Positions 34,854-43,236 of a stretch of DNA of 61,514 bases are shown here, in pieces (position 1 is the stretch's first letter; the number at the start of each line of letters is the position of its first letter). The position numbers and the translations under genes were made by a program. The DNA comes from an uncultured Porphyromonadaceae bacterium (lineage in GTDB: Bacteria; Bacteroidota; Bacteroidia; Bacteroidales; Muribaculaceae): contig URMA01000007.1 of the NCBI GenBank assembly GCA_900548875.1, forward strand, positions 1-61,514, written 5' to 3'. The notes beneath the pieces were generated by a model that saw nothing but the letters and a program-made list of their open reading frames with translations, made no database searches and had not been told where the DNA came from.

Positions 34854-35645
34854 ATGACTACTGACTCCAACCTCCTGCTGGCATTCGGGCTGACACTGAT
34901 AGCCGGCCTTTCGACCGGCATAGGCAGCCTGATAGCCTTTCTCGCGAAAAAGACAAACACCCGTTTCCTGTCGGCGGCACTTGGCCTGTCGGCGGGTGTG
35001 ATGATTTACGTTTCCTTCATGGAACTCATGCCGGAATCGGTCGCCCATCTGCAAACGCTGTATTCCGAGAAGACGGCCATGGCTTTCATGCTGACGGCGT
35101 TTTTTCTGGGCATCGGCTTTATAGCCCTTATCGACCGGCTTGTGCCGGAAGATGAGAACCCGCACGAAATGCACACCTCGCAGGACGCCCATCCCCAACG
35201 GCTGAAACGCACCGGAATAATGATGGCGCTTGCCATCGGCATCCACAATTTCCCGGAAGGGCTGGCGACATTCACATCGGCGCTGGCGAACATTGAGGTG
35301 GCACTTCCGATTGTTTTTGCCATCGCCATCCACAACATACCGGAGGGGATTGCCGTGTCCGTGCCCATCTATCATGCCACCAACAGCCGGAAAAAGGCTT
35401 TCACCTACTCGTTTCTGTCGGGAATGGCCGAACCGGTCGGAGCGTTGCTCGGCTTCCTGTTTCTCGCCCCGTTCTGGAGCGACACGCTCAACGCCTATCT
35501 GCTGGCATTCGTGTCGGGAATCATGGTCTACATCTCCTTCGACGAACTGCTGCCGGGCACGGAAAAATACGGACACCACCACTGGGGCATCAGCGGTGTC
35601 ATTGCCGGAATGGCTGTAATGGCAGGGAGCCTGCTGCTTCTGTAG
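34854..35645 (+). CDS. zupT: ZIP-family metal (zinc) transporter ZupT, 263 aa
   Basis: Eight-helix ZIP-family importer for Zn and other divalent metals. Metal-binding motifs: IGIHNFPEGLATF (about 126-138) and IAIHNIPEGIAVSVP (about 161-175), both diagnostic of the family. A His-containing loop lies between helices 3 and 4 (EDENPHEMHTSQDAH). The start ATG at 34854 follows a short AT-rich leader. It is oriented with the CDF exporter at 35776; together they suggest zinc homeostasis, import next to export. No promoter or Zur-like site was recognised. Confidence 0.9.
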   Translation: MTTDSNLLLAFGLTLIAGLSTGIGSLIAFLAKKTNTRFLSAALGLSAGVMIYVSFMELMPESVAHLQTLYSEKTAMAFMLTAFFLGIGFIALIDRLVPEDENPHEMHTSQDAHPQRLKRTGIMMALAIGIHNFPEGLATFTSALANIEVALPIVFAIAIHNIPEGIAVSVPIYHATNSRKKAFTYSFLSGMAEPVGALLGFLFLAPFWSDTLNAYLLAFVSGIMVYISFDELLPGTEKYGHHHWGISGVIAGMAVMAGSLLLL

Positions 35646-35671
35646 CCGAAAAAACGGCCGCTTGTTTTTGC

Positions 35672-35703
35672 ATTGCGGTTGCATTTTCGTTTTTCTATCT
35701 TTG
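35672..35703 (+). promoter_or_regulatory. Bacteroidetes-type promoter of the CDF transporter gene
   Basis: ATTG (35672-35675), 20-base spacer, TATCTTTG (35696-35703). The -7 is a full match and the -33 matches three of four. It is 72 bases before the ATG. Confidence 0.6.
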
Positions 35704-35775
35704 CAACCGAAAGGAGAAAGACCGGGATTACACATCACTCCCCCGCCCGCTCCCGACTGTTAAAGATACCACATT

Positions 35776-36672
35776 ATGGGACATCATCATCACGACCACC
35801 ACATTGCACCACAGTCGTTAAACGGAATTTTCATCTGGTGCATAGCCCTTAACCTCGCTTTCGTATTCATTGAAGCCGGGATAGGATTCTATTATAATTC
35901 GCTGGGCTTGCTGTCCGACGCCGGGCACAACCTAAGTGACGTGTTCTCGCTGCTGCTTGCCCTGCTGGCGTTCCGCATGGCAAAAATCCACAGCAACCGC
36001 CATTTCACCTACGGATTCAAAAAAAGCACCATCCTCGTATCGCTGGTCAATTCCGTGATACTGCTGGTAGCCGTAGGAGCTATCATCATTGAAAGTGTCA
36101 ACAAGTTCAGCCATCCGGTAGAAGTGTCGGGTGCGGCCGTTTCATGGACGGCCGGTGCAGGCATCGTGGTCAACGGAGTTACGGCATGGCTGCTGATGCG
36201 ACAGCAGAAAAACGACCTGAATGTGCGCGGAGCCTTCCTCCACATGGCCATGGACACGCTCGTCTCAGTGGGCGTAGTGGTTTCCGGCATTGTCATCAGC
36301 ATGACCGGCTGGAACATCATCGACAACTTCATCAGCCTCGCCATTGCCGCCATCATACTGATTTCAACCATCAACCTGCTGAAGGAAAGTCTTTTCCTGT
36401 CGCTTGACGCCGTTCCGTCGTCGGTCAATATCGACGAGGTAGAGAAAGCCATCAGCGGCATTCCGGGCATAGAAAGCTGGCACCACCTGCACGTGTGGGC
36501 CGTGAGCACCACCGAAAATGCGGCCACACTCCACGCCGTCATCAAGGATCTTTCCCGATTGGAAGAAATTAAGCACGCCATTAAACACGCCCTGCGCGAA
36601 AAAGGCATTCAGCACAGCACCGTGGAAATCGAGCTCTCCGGCTGCGACTGCGGCGACCGACATTGCGATTAG
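35776..36672 (+). CDS. cation diffusion facilitator (CzcD/ZitB-like) exporter, 298 aa
   Basis: Proton-coupled divalent cation exporter. The N-terminus is His-rich (MGHHHHDHHIA). The metal site in helix 2 is LLSDAGHNLSDVFSL and in helix 5 HMAMDTLVSVGVV. The C-terminal cytoplasmic ferredoxin-like domain has GIESWHHLHVWAVS and a Cys/His tail (GCDCGDRHCD). Six membrane segments. It probably exports Zn, Co or Cd; the tail Cys residues could bind metal. It has its own promoter and lies 130 bases downstream of zupT. Confidence 0.92.
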   Translation: MGHHHHDHHIAPQSLNGIFIWCIALNLAFVFIEAGIGFYYNSLGLLSDAGHNLSDVFSLLLALLAFRMAKIHSNRHFTYGFKKSTILVSLVNSVILLVAVGAIIIESVNKFSHPVEVSGAAVSWTAGAGIVVNGVTAWLLMRQQKNDLNVRGAFLHMAMDTLVSVGVVVSGIVISMTGWNIIDNFISLAIAAIILISTINLLKESLFLSLDAVPSSVNIDEVEKAISGIPGIESWHHLHVWAVSTTENAATLHAVIKDLSRLEEIKHAIKHALREKGIQHSTVEIELSGCDCGDRHCD

Positions 36673-36698
36673 GTGTTGGAAAGATAAGGGATTTACAG

Positions 36699-36706
36699 TA
36701 ATTTTG
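36699..36706 (+). promoter_or_regulatory. -7 box for queF-queC
   Basis: TAATTTTG matches TAnnTTTG 26 bases before the queF ATG. A weak TTGG lies 20 bases upstream. No preQ1 riboswitch was recognised in this 60-base gap. Confidence 0.5.
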
Positions 36707-36732
36707 TAACCTGAATTTTTAACTGCAACACT

Positions 36733-37206
36733 ATGTCAAGAAGTGAAAACGAACTGCAGGGCGTCACCCTACTGGGAAACACTGCAACAAAATATCCCGA
36801 CAAGTATTCACCGGAAGTATTGGAAACATTCAAGAACAAGCACCCGGAAAACGAATATCTTGTCACATTCACCTGCCCCGAGTTTACCAGTCTCTGCCCG
36901 AAAACCGGACAGCCCGACTTCGCCAAAATAGTCATCAACTATATCCCGCGCGAGGACATGGTGGAAAGCAAGAGCCTGAAGCTCTACCTTTTCAGCTTCC
37001 GCAACCACGGCGACTTTCATGAGGACTGCGTAAACATCATCATGAAGGACCTCGTACGCCTGATGAATCCCCGCTACCTGGAAGTGAGAGGCATATTCAC
37101 TCCACGCGGCGGCATCGCCATCCTGCCGTTTGCCAACTATGGCGACGACGAGCATCAGGAAATGGTGCGCCAACGCCTGATGGCGAATTTCACCAACAAC
37201 TTCTAA
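36733..37206 (+). CDS. queF: NADPH-dependent 7-cyano-7-deazaguanine reductase, 157 aa
   Basis: Reduces preQ0 to preQ1 in queuosine synthesis. The nucleophilic Cys is at residue 55 in FTSLCPKTGQPDFA, with the catalytic Asp at 62. The substrate and NADPH motif is MVESKSLKLYLFSFRNH. This is the short unimodular form. It is followed after 20 bases by queC, which makes the substrate. The remaining genes queD, queE and tgt are not in this window. Confidence 0.95.
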   Translation: MSRSENELQGVTLLGNTATKYPDKYSPEVLETFKNKHPENEYLVTFTCPEFTSLCPKTGQPDFAKIVINYIPREDMVESKSLKLYLFSFRNHGDFHEDCVNIIMKDLVRLMNPRYLEVRGIFTPRGGIAILPFANYGDDEHQEMVRQRLMANFTNNF

Positions 37207-37226
37207 AAAACATCACTGTGGACTCT

Positions 37227-37886
37227 ATGGAAAAAGACGCTATCATCATCCTGTCGGGCGGTATGGATTCCGTCACCCTGCTCTATGAATATAAGGACGC
37301 CATCGCGCTGGCCGTGACCTTCGACTACGGCTCCAACCACAACCGTCGGGAAGCGCAATATGCACGCATGCACTGCGAACGCCTGGGCATCAAGCATCTG
37401 ATTATTCCGCTTTCGTTCATGGGACAATATTTCAAAAGTTCCCTGCTCGAAGGCGCCGACGCCATTCCCGAAGGCAACTACGACGACGAAAACATGAAGT
37501 CGACCGTCGTGCCGTTCCGCAACGGCATCATGCTCTCCGTGGCCTGCGGACTGGCCGAAAGCTACGGGCTGAAACGCGTAATGATGGCCAACCACTTCGG
37601 CGACCATGCCATCTATCCCGACTGCCGCAAGGCGTTTGTCGACGCCATGTCGGAAGCCATGCGGGCCGGAACCTACGACGGTATCACCATATTCGCCCCC
37701 TACACGGGCATCACGAAAACCGACATAGCCCGCCACGGGAAAAAGCTCGGAATCAACTATGCCGAAACCTACTCCTGCTACAAAGGTTGGGAAAAGCACT
37801 GCGGAAAATGCGGCACCTGCCGCGAACGCATCGAAGCGCTCCGCGATGCCGGCATTCCCGACCCTACGGAATACGAAGAACAGTAA
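37227..37886 (+). CDS. queC: 7-cyano-7-deazaguanine synthase, 219 aa
   Basis: ATP-dependent conversion of carboxydeazaguanine to preQ0. The PP-loop IILSGGMDSVTL lies near the N-terminus and the C-terminal zinc-binding set is CYKGWEKHCGKCGTCRER. A GTG at 37218 is in frame, but the ATG at 37227 (MEKDAIII) is preferred. It acts just before queF in the pathway. It ends in a bidirectional terminator shared with nagB. Confidence 0.95.
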   Translation: MEKDAIIILSGGMDSVTLLYEYKDAIALAVTFDYGSNHNRREAQYARMHCERLGIKHLIIPLSFMGQYFKSSLLEGADAIPEGNYDDENMKSTVVPFRNGIMLSVACGLAESYGLKRVMMANHFGDHAIYPDCRKAFVDAMSEAMRAGTYDGITIFAPYTGITKTDIARHGKKLGINYAETYSCYKGWEKHCGKCGTCRERIEALRDAGIPDPTEYEEQ

Positions 37887-37892
37887 TGACAC

Positions 37893-37925
37893 AAAAAACG
37901 GCTCGCCGATGGCGGGCCGTTTTTC
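37893..37925. terminator. bidirectional terminator between queC and nagB
   Basis: AAAAACGGCTCGCC pairs with GGCGGGCCGTTTTT around a 3-nt loop, one G-U pair. Runs of A and T on both sides allow use on both strands; the genes converge here. Confidence 0.92.
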
Positions 37926-37946
37926 TATCAGTATCCGAAAAGAGGA

Positions 37947-38759
37947 TTATTTCAAAAGCGTTTCCGGATCGAGGTTCTTCGACTCGATATCCTTGAAATA
38001 GCGGTAAGTGGCCACCTTCAGCTCCATGGTAGCAGCTTCGTCGGCAACGATGATAGCCTTCGGGTGAGTCTGCAATGCAGTAATCGTCCACATTTGTGAA
38101 ACGGCACCCTCTACACCCTGCTGCAAAGCACGGGCCTTGTTATAGCCGTTTACGATAATTAGCACGCTCTTGGCATCCATTACAGTGCCAACGCCTACGG
38201 TCAAAGCCGTTTCAGGAACTTTGTTGATGTCGCCGTCGAAGAAACGGGAATTGGCAATCTTCGTGTCGAGTGTCAATGTCTTCATTCTCGTGCGTGAAGC
38301 CAGAGAAGAGCCCGGCTCGTTGAATGCGATATGTCCGTCAGGACCTACACCGCCGAGGAACAAGTCAACACCTCCGTAAGAAGCGATTTTTTCTTCATAG
38401 CGCTTGCATTCGGCAATAGGATCGGCAGCGTTACCGTTCAAGATGTTCACGTTTTCCTTCTTAATATTAATGTGGCTGAAGAAATTGTTCCACATGAAAG
38501 AGTGGTAGCTTTCCGGATGTTCTTCCGGCAGGCCGCAATATTCGTCCATGTTGAACGTAACAACATTTTCAAAAGAAACCTTTCCGGCCTTGTTAAGCTC
38601 AATCAGTTTCTTATACATTCCAAGTGGAGAACTTCCTGTAGGACAGCCCAATACAAATGGTTTTTCAGCTGTCGGTTTAGCCTCGTTGATGCGTGATGCC
38701 ACATAATTGGCCGCCCATTGAGACACTTTGTCATAGTCAGGTTCGATAATTAAACGCAT
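37947..38759 (-). CDS. nagB: glucosamine-6-phosphate deaminase, 270 aa
   Basis: Converts glucosamine-6-phosphate to fructose-6-phosphate and ammonia, the last step of GlcNAc and sialic acid breakdown. All four catalytic positions known from E. coli NagB are present at the same numbers: D72 (FNMDEYC), D141 and H143 (GVGPDGHIAF) and E148 (NEPGS). The phosphate loop is CPTGSSPLGMY (39-49). The length of 270 residues is typical. It diverges from the NagB-like/PIG-L fusion gene, with a 197-base shared control region. Confidence 0.97.
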   Translation of the reverse strand: MRLIIEPDYDKVSQWAANYVASRINEAKPTAEKPFVLGCPTGSSPLGMYKKLIELNKAGKVSFENVVTFNMDEYCGLPEEHPESYHSFMWNNFFSHINIKKENVNILNGNAADPIAECKRYEEKIASYGGVDLFLGGVGPDGHIAFNEPGSSLASRTRMKTLTLDTKIANSRFFDGDINKVPETALTVGVGTVMDAKSVLIIVNGYNKARALQQGVEGAVSQMWTITALQTHPKAIIVADEAATMELKVATYRYFKDIESKNLDPETLLK

Positions 38760-38791
38760 AGTCGTAAAATATGTAAGGTTGTATTTTTGTG

Positions 38792-38799
38792 CAAAAGTA
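38792..38799 (-). promoter_or_regulatory. possible -7 box for nagB
   Basis: The minus strand reads TACTTTTG (TAnnTTTG), 33 bases before the nagB ATG. The -33 element is weak. Confidence 0.45.
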
Positions 38800-38902
38800 C
38801 CACATTTTTTTGGATAACATAGAAATAATCACTACTTTTGACACAGAAAACGATCGTGGTGTTTAAATTTTAGATACTAAAGTTTAATTTTTGTTAATTA
38901 CT

Positions 38903-38933
38903 TTTGTACGAAGAAAATATACCATTACCTTTG
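38903..38933 (+). promoter_or_regulatory. Bacteroidetes-type promoter of the NagB-like/PIG-L gene
   Basis: TTTG (38903-38906), 19-base spacer, TACCTTTG (38926-38933). It decides the start codon: the frame is open from 38891, but the transcript should begin near 38940, so the ATG at 38957 is the real start. Confidence 0.85.
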
Positions 38934-38956
38934 CACTGTCTGAAAAGATAAACAAA

Positions 38957-40936
38957 ATGAAAACAAACCTAAGCTCTCAAATCAAATTAGACCGCATTCC
39001 GAAAAAGTACTATGCACCGGAAAGCGAAATAGAATCCGCAGCACTCTGCCGCGAGGAAAAAGTCTATACTCAAATACTTGAAACAAGCGAAGAAGGCGCA
39101 AGCTACATCGCTAATGAAGTAGCTACGACTATCAATAAAACTGTCGCAAAGAAAGGTTCTTGCGTCATCACTTTGGGTGCCGGCAACAGCGTAGTTCCCG
39201 TTTACACTGAACTTGTCAAACTTTACAATGAAAAGAAAGTTGACTTCTCCAATGTAATCGTGTTCAACTTCTCTGAATTCTGCACTACCGAACCAGGTGC
39301 ACCGAGCACACTCGCCCGCTTGAAAGATTTGCTGCTTAACCATGTAAACATCAAAGCCGAAAACATCCACTCCTTCAACGCTGAAACAGCTAAGGAAGAC
39401 GCCTACGAAACTTGCCGCGCCTACGAAGCTGACATCGACGCTTGCGGAGGAATTGACCTTGCAATGTGCGAAATTGGTGAGGTTGGCAATTTGGCATACA
39501 ACGAACCGGGCTCACAAGCCACTTCAGTTTGCCGTCTGATGTTGCTCGGCAGCCAGACACGCCGTTCGTCAGCATCGATCTACGGCACTGACACAGTTCC
39601 GACAATCGCCCTCACATTGGGTATTTCAAATATACTGAACGCAAAGAAAGTAATCTGCATGGCATGGGGTGAAAACCGTGCAAAAATCGTTCGTGCAGCC
39701 GTTGAAGGTCCGACTACGGAAACTGTTCCGGCATCCTTCCTTCAGATGCACCGCAACGCTGAAATCGTCATCGACCTTTCAGCCGCAGAATCACTGACTC
39801 GTATCAGCCACCCATGGTTGGTTACTTCCTGCGAATGGAACGACAAGCTCATCCGTCGCGCCATCGCCTGGTTATGCAACAAGACCGGCAAACCTATCCT
39901 GAAACTTACCAACAAGGATTTCAACGACAACGGTTTGGACGAACTTGTAGCGCTCTACGGTTCAGCTTACAACGTAAACATTAAGGTTTTCAACGATATA
40001 CAGCACACAATCACAGGATGGCCGGGTGGCAAGCCTAACGCCGACGACACAAACCGTCCGGAACGCGCCAACCCATATCCAAAACGTGTGATTGTATTCA
40101 GCCCGCACCCTGATGATGATGTCATCTCCATGGGCGGTACTGTAAAACGCCTTGTTGACCAGAAACATGATGTACACGTGGCTTACGAAACTTCAGGCAA
40201 CATTGCCGTAGGCGACGAAGACATGTTCCGCTACATCATGGTGATGGACTTGATTGAAAAAGAATTCGGCTTGGATTCCGAAACTTACAAACAGAAGAGC
40301 AAGGAAATCAAGGAATTCTTGTCAAAGAAGAAACCGGGCGACATCGACACTCTCGATATTCGCTTTCTTAAGGGACGTATCCGCCGCGCCGAAGCCAAGA
40401 CAGCTTGCAACCACATTGGCGTGAAACCGGAAAACGTTCACCATCTTGACCTCCCGTTCTACGAAACAGGAGCCATCAAGAAAGGCGATTTGACAGAAAA
40501 AGACGTGCAAATCATTAAAGACCTCCTGAACTCAGTGAAGCCTCACCAAATCTTTGTGGCAGGCGACCTCGCTGACCCTCACGGAACACACCGCGTATGT
40601 ACCGACGCCGTTCTCGCAGCAGTAGACGAACTGCTCGACGAAGACTGGATGAAGGACTGCCGCATCTGGATGTACCGTGGCGCATGGGCAGAATGGGAAA
40701 TCGACCACATCGAAATGGCTGTGCCTCTCAGCCCGGAAGAATTGAGATTCAAACGCAATTCTATCCTCAAGCACCAGTCACAAATGGAAAACGCGCCGTT
40801 CCTTGGCGACGACGACCGCTTGTTCTGGCAGCGTGCTGAAGACCGCAACCGCGCAACGGCACAACTCTACAACAACCTTGGTTTGGCATCCTACGAAGCA
40901 ATGGAAGCATTTGTTGAATATCATCCAATACGATAA
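38957..40936 (+). CDS. NagB-like / PIG-L deacetylase fusion with degraded deaminase site, 659 aa
   Basis: Two domains. Residues 20-290 are NagB-like, but the catalytic residues are lost. Aligned with the nagB next door, D72 is Ser106 (VFNFSEFC), D141 is Val176 and H143 is Asn178 (IGEVGNLAYNEPGS); only the Glu (183) remains. The phosphate loop TGSS has become AGNS (75-78). Residues 375-600 are a PIG-L/LmbE zinc deacetylase with HPDDD (384-388) and PHGTHRVC (His542, His545). So the protein is probably an N-acetylglucosamine-type deacetylase with a sugar-binding or regulatory pseudo-deaminase. It is often annotated simply as glucosamine-6-phosphate deaminase, which looks wrong. Confidence 0.88.
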   Translation: MKTNLSSQIKLDRIPKKYYAPESEIESAALCREEKVYTQILETSEEGASYIANEVATTINKTVAKKGSCVITLGAGNSVVPVYTELVKLYNEKKVDFSNVIVFNFSEFCTTEPGAPSTLARLKDLLLNHVNIKAENIHSFNAETAKEDAYETCRAYEADIDACGGIDLAMCEIGEVGNLAYNEPGSQATSVCRLMLLGSQTRRSSASIYGTDTVPTIALTLGISNILNAKKVICMAWGENRAKIVRAAVEGPTTETVPASFLQMHRNAEIVIDLSAAESLTRISHPWLVTSCEWNDKLIRRAIAWLCNKTGKPILKLTNKDFNDNGLDELVALYGSAYNVNIKVFNDIQHTITGWPGGKPNADDTNRPERANPYPKRVIVFSPHPDDDVISMGGTVKRLVDQKHDVHVAYETSGNIAVGDEDMFRYIMVMDLIEKEFGLDSETYKQKSKEIKEFLSKKKPGDIDTLDIRFLKGRIRRAEAKTACNHIGVKPENVHHLDLPFYETGAIKKGDLTEKDVQIIKDLLNSVKPHQIFVAGDLADPHGTHRVCTDAVLAAVDELLDEDWMKDCRIWMYRGAWAEWEIDHIEMAVPLSPEELRFKRNSILKHQSQMENAPFLGDDDRLFWQRAEDRNRATAQLYNNLGLASYEAMEAFVEYHPIR

Positions 40937-40987
40937 TATATAAAAATAGAAAGCAACAACAACAAATAAGTGAATCATAGGTTAAGG

Positions 40988-41025
40988 AATCCGACGGATC
41001 GTGAGATTAGTCGGATTTATTTTTT
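40988..41025 (+). terminator. rho-independent terminator of the NagB-like/PIG-L gene
   Basis: AATCCGAC pairs with GTCGGATT around a 14-nt loop, followed by TATTTTTTAT; 52 bases after the stop. Confidence 0.75.
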
Positions 41026-41092
41026 ATGTACCCTCCACTAAAATCCACAGCATTTTTTTAGCCGACAATAAGGGGGACAGACCTTTTTTTTG

Positions 41093-41100
41093 TAAATTTG
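41093..41100 (+). promoter_or_regulatory. -7 box for hpt
   Basis: TAAATTTG (TAnnTTTG) 20 bases before the ATG at 41121. It argues against a longer frame that opens at 41001. Confidence 0.55.
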
Positions 41101-41120
41101 CAAAATATTCAAACAGCACT

Positions 41121-41663
41121 ATGGAGAAGGTAGTAATCGACGACAAGACGTTTGTGCCCTATATCACGAACGAAACCATTCAAGAAAGAATAAAAGAAGT
41201 TGCCCAACAGATTAAAGCTGACTGCGGCGACAAGTATCCTTTGTTTGTATGCGTGCTCAAAGGCGCATTCATATTTGCAGCCGATCTCTACCGGGCCATC
41301 GACTTTAACGCCGAAATAGCATTTATCCGCTTCAAGTCGTACTGCGGTACCGAAACGTCGGGACAGGTCAACCGGCTTATGGGACTCGACTGCGACATCA
41401 CCGGCCGTACGGTAGTTATCGTCGAAGACATCGTCGACACCGGCTATACAGCCGTCAAAATGGTGGAAGAACTTTCGAAAATGAACCCGGCGGAAATCAA
41501 GTTTGCCACACTGCTCCAGAAGCCCGACTCGCTGAAAGTGGACGTAAAAGTGGACTACTGCTGCTTCAACATCCCTTCAAAATTCATTCTCGGCTACGGT
41601 CTCGACCTCGACGAAAAAGCCCGCAACCTGAAGGACATCTACATTCTCGAAGAGAACAAATAA
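41121..41663 (+). CDS. hpt: hypoxanthine phosphoribosyltransferase, 180 aa
   Basis: Purine salvage: converts hypoxanthine or guanine to the nucleotide with PRPP. The ATG at 41121 is used, since a -7 box lies at 41093. PRPP-binding motif VVIVEDIVDTGYTAV (about residues 96-110), with VLKGAFIFAADLYR and FIRFKSYCGTETSG. The C-terminal aromatic/Asp region GYGLDLDEKARN is normal. It lies 64 bases before adk, probably co-transcribed. Confidence 0.95.
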   Translation: MEKVVIDDKTFVPYITNETIQERIKEVAQQIKADCGDKYPLFVCVLKGAFIFAADLYRAIDFNAEIAFIRFKSYCGTETSGQVNRLMGLDCDITGRTVVIVEDIVDTGYTAVKMVEELSKMNPAEIKFATLLQKPDSLKVDVKVDYCCFNIPSKFILGYGLDLDEKARNLKDIYILEENK

Positions 41664-41681
41664 TAGAACTTAATAAGCCCA

Positions 41682-41699
41682 CCATTCCCCCAGGAATGG
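41682..41699 (+). other. small hairpin in the hpt-adk gap
   Basis: CCATTCC pairs with GGAATGG around a CCCA loop. No T-run follows, so it is not a terminator; a processing or stabilising hairpin is possible. It is 29 bases before the adk start. Confidence 0.4.
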
Positions 41700-41727
41700 A
41701 CTAATCTACAATTTAAGGTATAAAGAT

Positions 41728-42309
41728 ATGTTTAACATCGTAATTTTTGGCGCTCCGGGTTCTGGCAAAGGAACTCAAAGCGAAAACTTGATTGCAAACT
41801 ACGGTTTGTTTCACATCTCAACCGGCGAAGTGCTTCGTTCGCACATTGCCCGTGGCACTGAACTCGGCAAAACTGCCGAATCCTACATTTCGGAAGGCAA
41901 ACTTATTCCAGACGAACTGATGATCAGCATCCTTGCCGACATCCTCGACAACACTCCGGAAGCAAAGAAAGGCGTAATCTTCGACGGTTTCCCACGCACT
42001 ATCAACCAGGCAAAGGCATTGAAGACCATGCTTGCCGACCGTGACGCACAGGTGGATGCTGTAGTAGGTCTCGAAGTTGACGACGCTGAATTGATCGACC
42101 GCCTGCTCAAACGCGGACAGGAATCAGGCCGCAGCGACGACAATCTGGAAACTATCAAAAAGCGTCTGGAAGTTTACCACACTCAGACTCAGCCGCTTCA
42201 CGACTTCTACGTAAACGAAGGCAACTATCTCACAATCAAAGGCACAGGCTCTATCGAAGAAATCTTCGACAACATCAAAGCCGCCATCAAAGCCAAATGC
42301 GGAAAGTAA
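41728..42309 (+). CDS. adk: adenylate kinase, 193 aa
   Basis: Interconverts ATP + AMP and 2 ADP. P-loop IFGAPGSGKGTQS (6-18), AMP-binding HISTGEVLRSHI, and core FDGFPRT. It has the short lid (RGQESGRSDDN), without the zinc-finger LID of the long form. Complete. It is followed by a terminator. Confidence 0.97.
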   Translation: MFNIVIFGAPGSGKGTQSENLIANYGLFHISTGEVLRSHIARGTELGKTAESYISEGKLIPDELMISILADILDNTPEAKKGVIFDGFPRTINQAKALKTMLADRDAQVDAVVGLEVDDAELIDRLLKRGQESGRSDDNLETIKKRLEVYHTQTQPLHDFYVNEGNYLTIKGTGSIEEIFDNIKAAIKAKCGK

Positions 42310-42334
42310 ATCCAATTACTTTCACCAAAATACA

Positions 42335-42375
42335 AATAGGCTGTCCTCAGAAATGGGAACAGCCTATTTTATTTA
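42335..42375 (+). terminator. rho-independent terminator after adk
   Basis: AATAGGCTGT pairs with ACAGCCTATT, followed by TTATTT. Confidence 0.85.
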
Positions 42376-42429
42376 ATCATCATTCCCCACTGCTACCGAC
42401 AGCACGAACAGACCGGGCATCAAAAAGAA

Positions 42430-42461
42430 TTTGTAGAACAAACGGGAAACGTGTAAATTTG
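42430..42461 (+). promoter_or_regulatory. Bacteroidetes-type promoter of the NAD(P)H oxidoreductase gene
   Basis: TTTG (42430-42433), 20-base spacer, TAAATTTG (42454-42461), 49 bases before the ATG at 42510. Confidence 0.75.
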
Positions 42462-42509
42462 TAAAGCGTGACTGAATAACAGAAGATAAACTTATAAAAA
42501 CCCAACATC

Positions 42510-43067
42510 ATGAAGAAGATTTTAATCATATCAGGACATCCCGACATGAACGATTCCTTTGCCAACAAAACAATATTGGAAGAAACTCATAAATTGTTGC
42601 CGGAAGCCGAAATCGTTTATCTGGACAAACTCTATCCGGATTTTCGTATCGATGTTCAGAAGGAACAGGACCGTCTGCTCCATGCCGACATTATCGTACT
42701 GCAATATCCGTTGTTCTGGTACACAGCTCCTTCCCTTCTGCACCGCTGGATAGAAAAAACCTTTACCCACGGATTCTCTCACGGAAGAACAGGCGACAAA
42801 CTGAAAGGCAAACAACTGATACTGTCCTTCACCACCGGAGCCCCAGAAGAGATGTACAGCTACGACGGACCTCAACAGCATCCCATCGACGACTTTCTGC
42901 TACCCTACAAACAGATGGCCAATCTTTGCCAATTGCAATGGTGCGGCTATATCTACAGCGGAGGGCTCTCGTATGCAAGTCGCCACGATGAAAAGGAACT
43001 GGCCCGGATGAAGGAAAAGGCCATCCGTCACGCCCATCTGCTGGTGGAAAAATTGGAAGGCATGTAA
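42510..43067 (+). CDS. NAD(P)H-dependent quinone-type oxidoreductase (flavodoxin-like fold), 185 aa
   Basis: FMN enzyme of the KefF/MdaB/Kef-ancillary family. The N-terminus ILIISGHPDMNDSFANK starts the flavin-binding fold, and IVLQYPLFWYTAPSLLHRWIEKTF is the FMN-contact and dimer region. GKQLILSFTTGAPEEMYS follows. It may reduce quinones or protect against electrophiles. Monocistronic. It converges with another flavodoxin-fold gene. Confidence 0.85.
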   Translation: MKKILIISGHPDMNDSFANKTILEETHKLLPEAEIVYLDKLYPDFRIDVQKEQDRLLHADIIVLQYPLFWYTAPSLLHRWIEKTFTHGFSHGRTGDKLKGKQLILSFTTGAPEEMYSYDGPQQHPIDDFLLPYKQMANLCQLQWCGYIYSGGLSYASRHDEKELARMKEKAIRHAHLLVEKLEGM

Positions 43068-43144
43068 TAAAATCTCCATAAAGCAAAATGCGGATTCAAA
43101 TGGCGATTGAAACCGACGGATTATAATCCATAAGTCAACCCTAC

Positions 43145-43194
43145 AAAAATCCTCCTGAGTCAGCCTCTACACGGCTACACACAGGAGGATTTTT
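43145..43194. terminator. bidirectional terminator between two reductase genes
   Basis: AAAATCCTCCTG pairs with CAGGAGGATTTT, with a 24-nt loop that contains AGCC/GGCT. A-rich and T-rich flanks serve both convergent genes. Confidence 0.85.
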
Positions 43195-43236
43195 CTATAT
43201 TCTTTTATCGCAATTTCTATCTGACCGCAAAAATCC

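Noticed and set aside
34740..35738. 332-aa open frame on the minus strand opposite zupT
   Set aside because: Antisense shadow of zupT, whose HNFPEG and HNIPEG motifs are clear.
36673..36732. possible preQ1 riboswitch before queF
   Set aside because: The gap is 60 bases, with no recognisable preQ1 aptamer core; it is explained by a -7 box and leader.
38891..38956. extended N-terminus of the NagB-like/PIG-L protein
   Set aside because: A consensus promoter overlaps this stretch, so it is not translated; the ATG at 38957 is the start.
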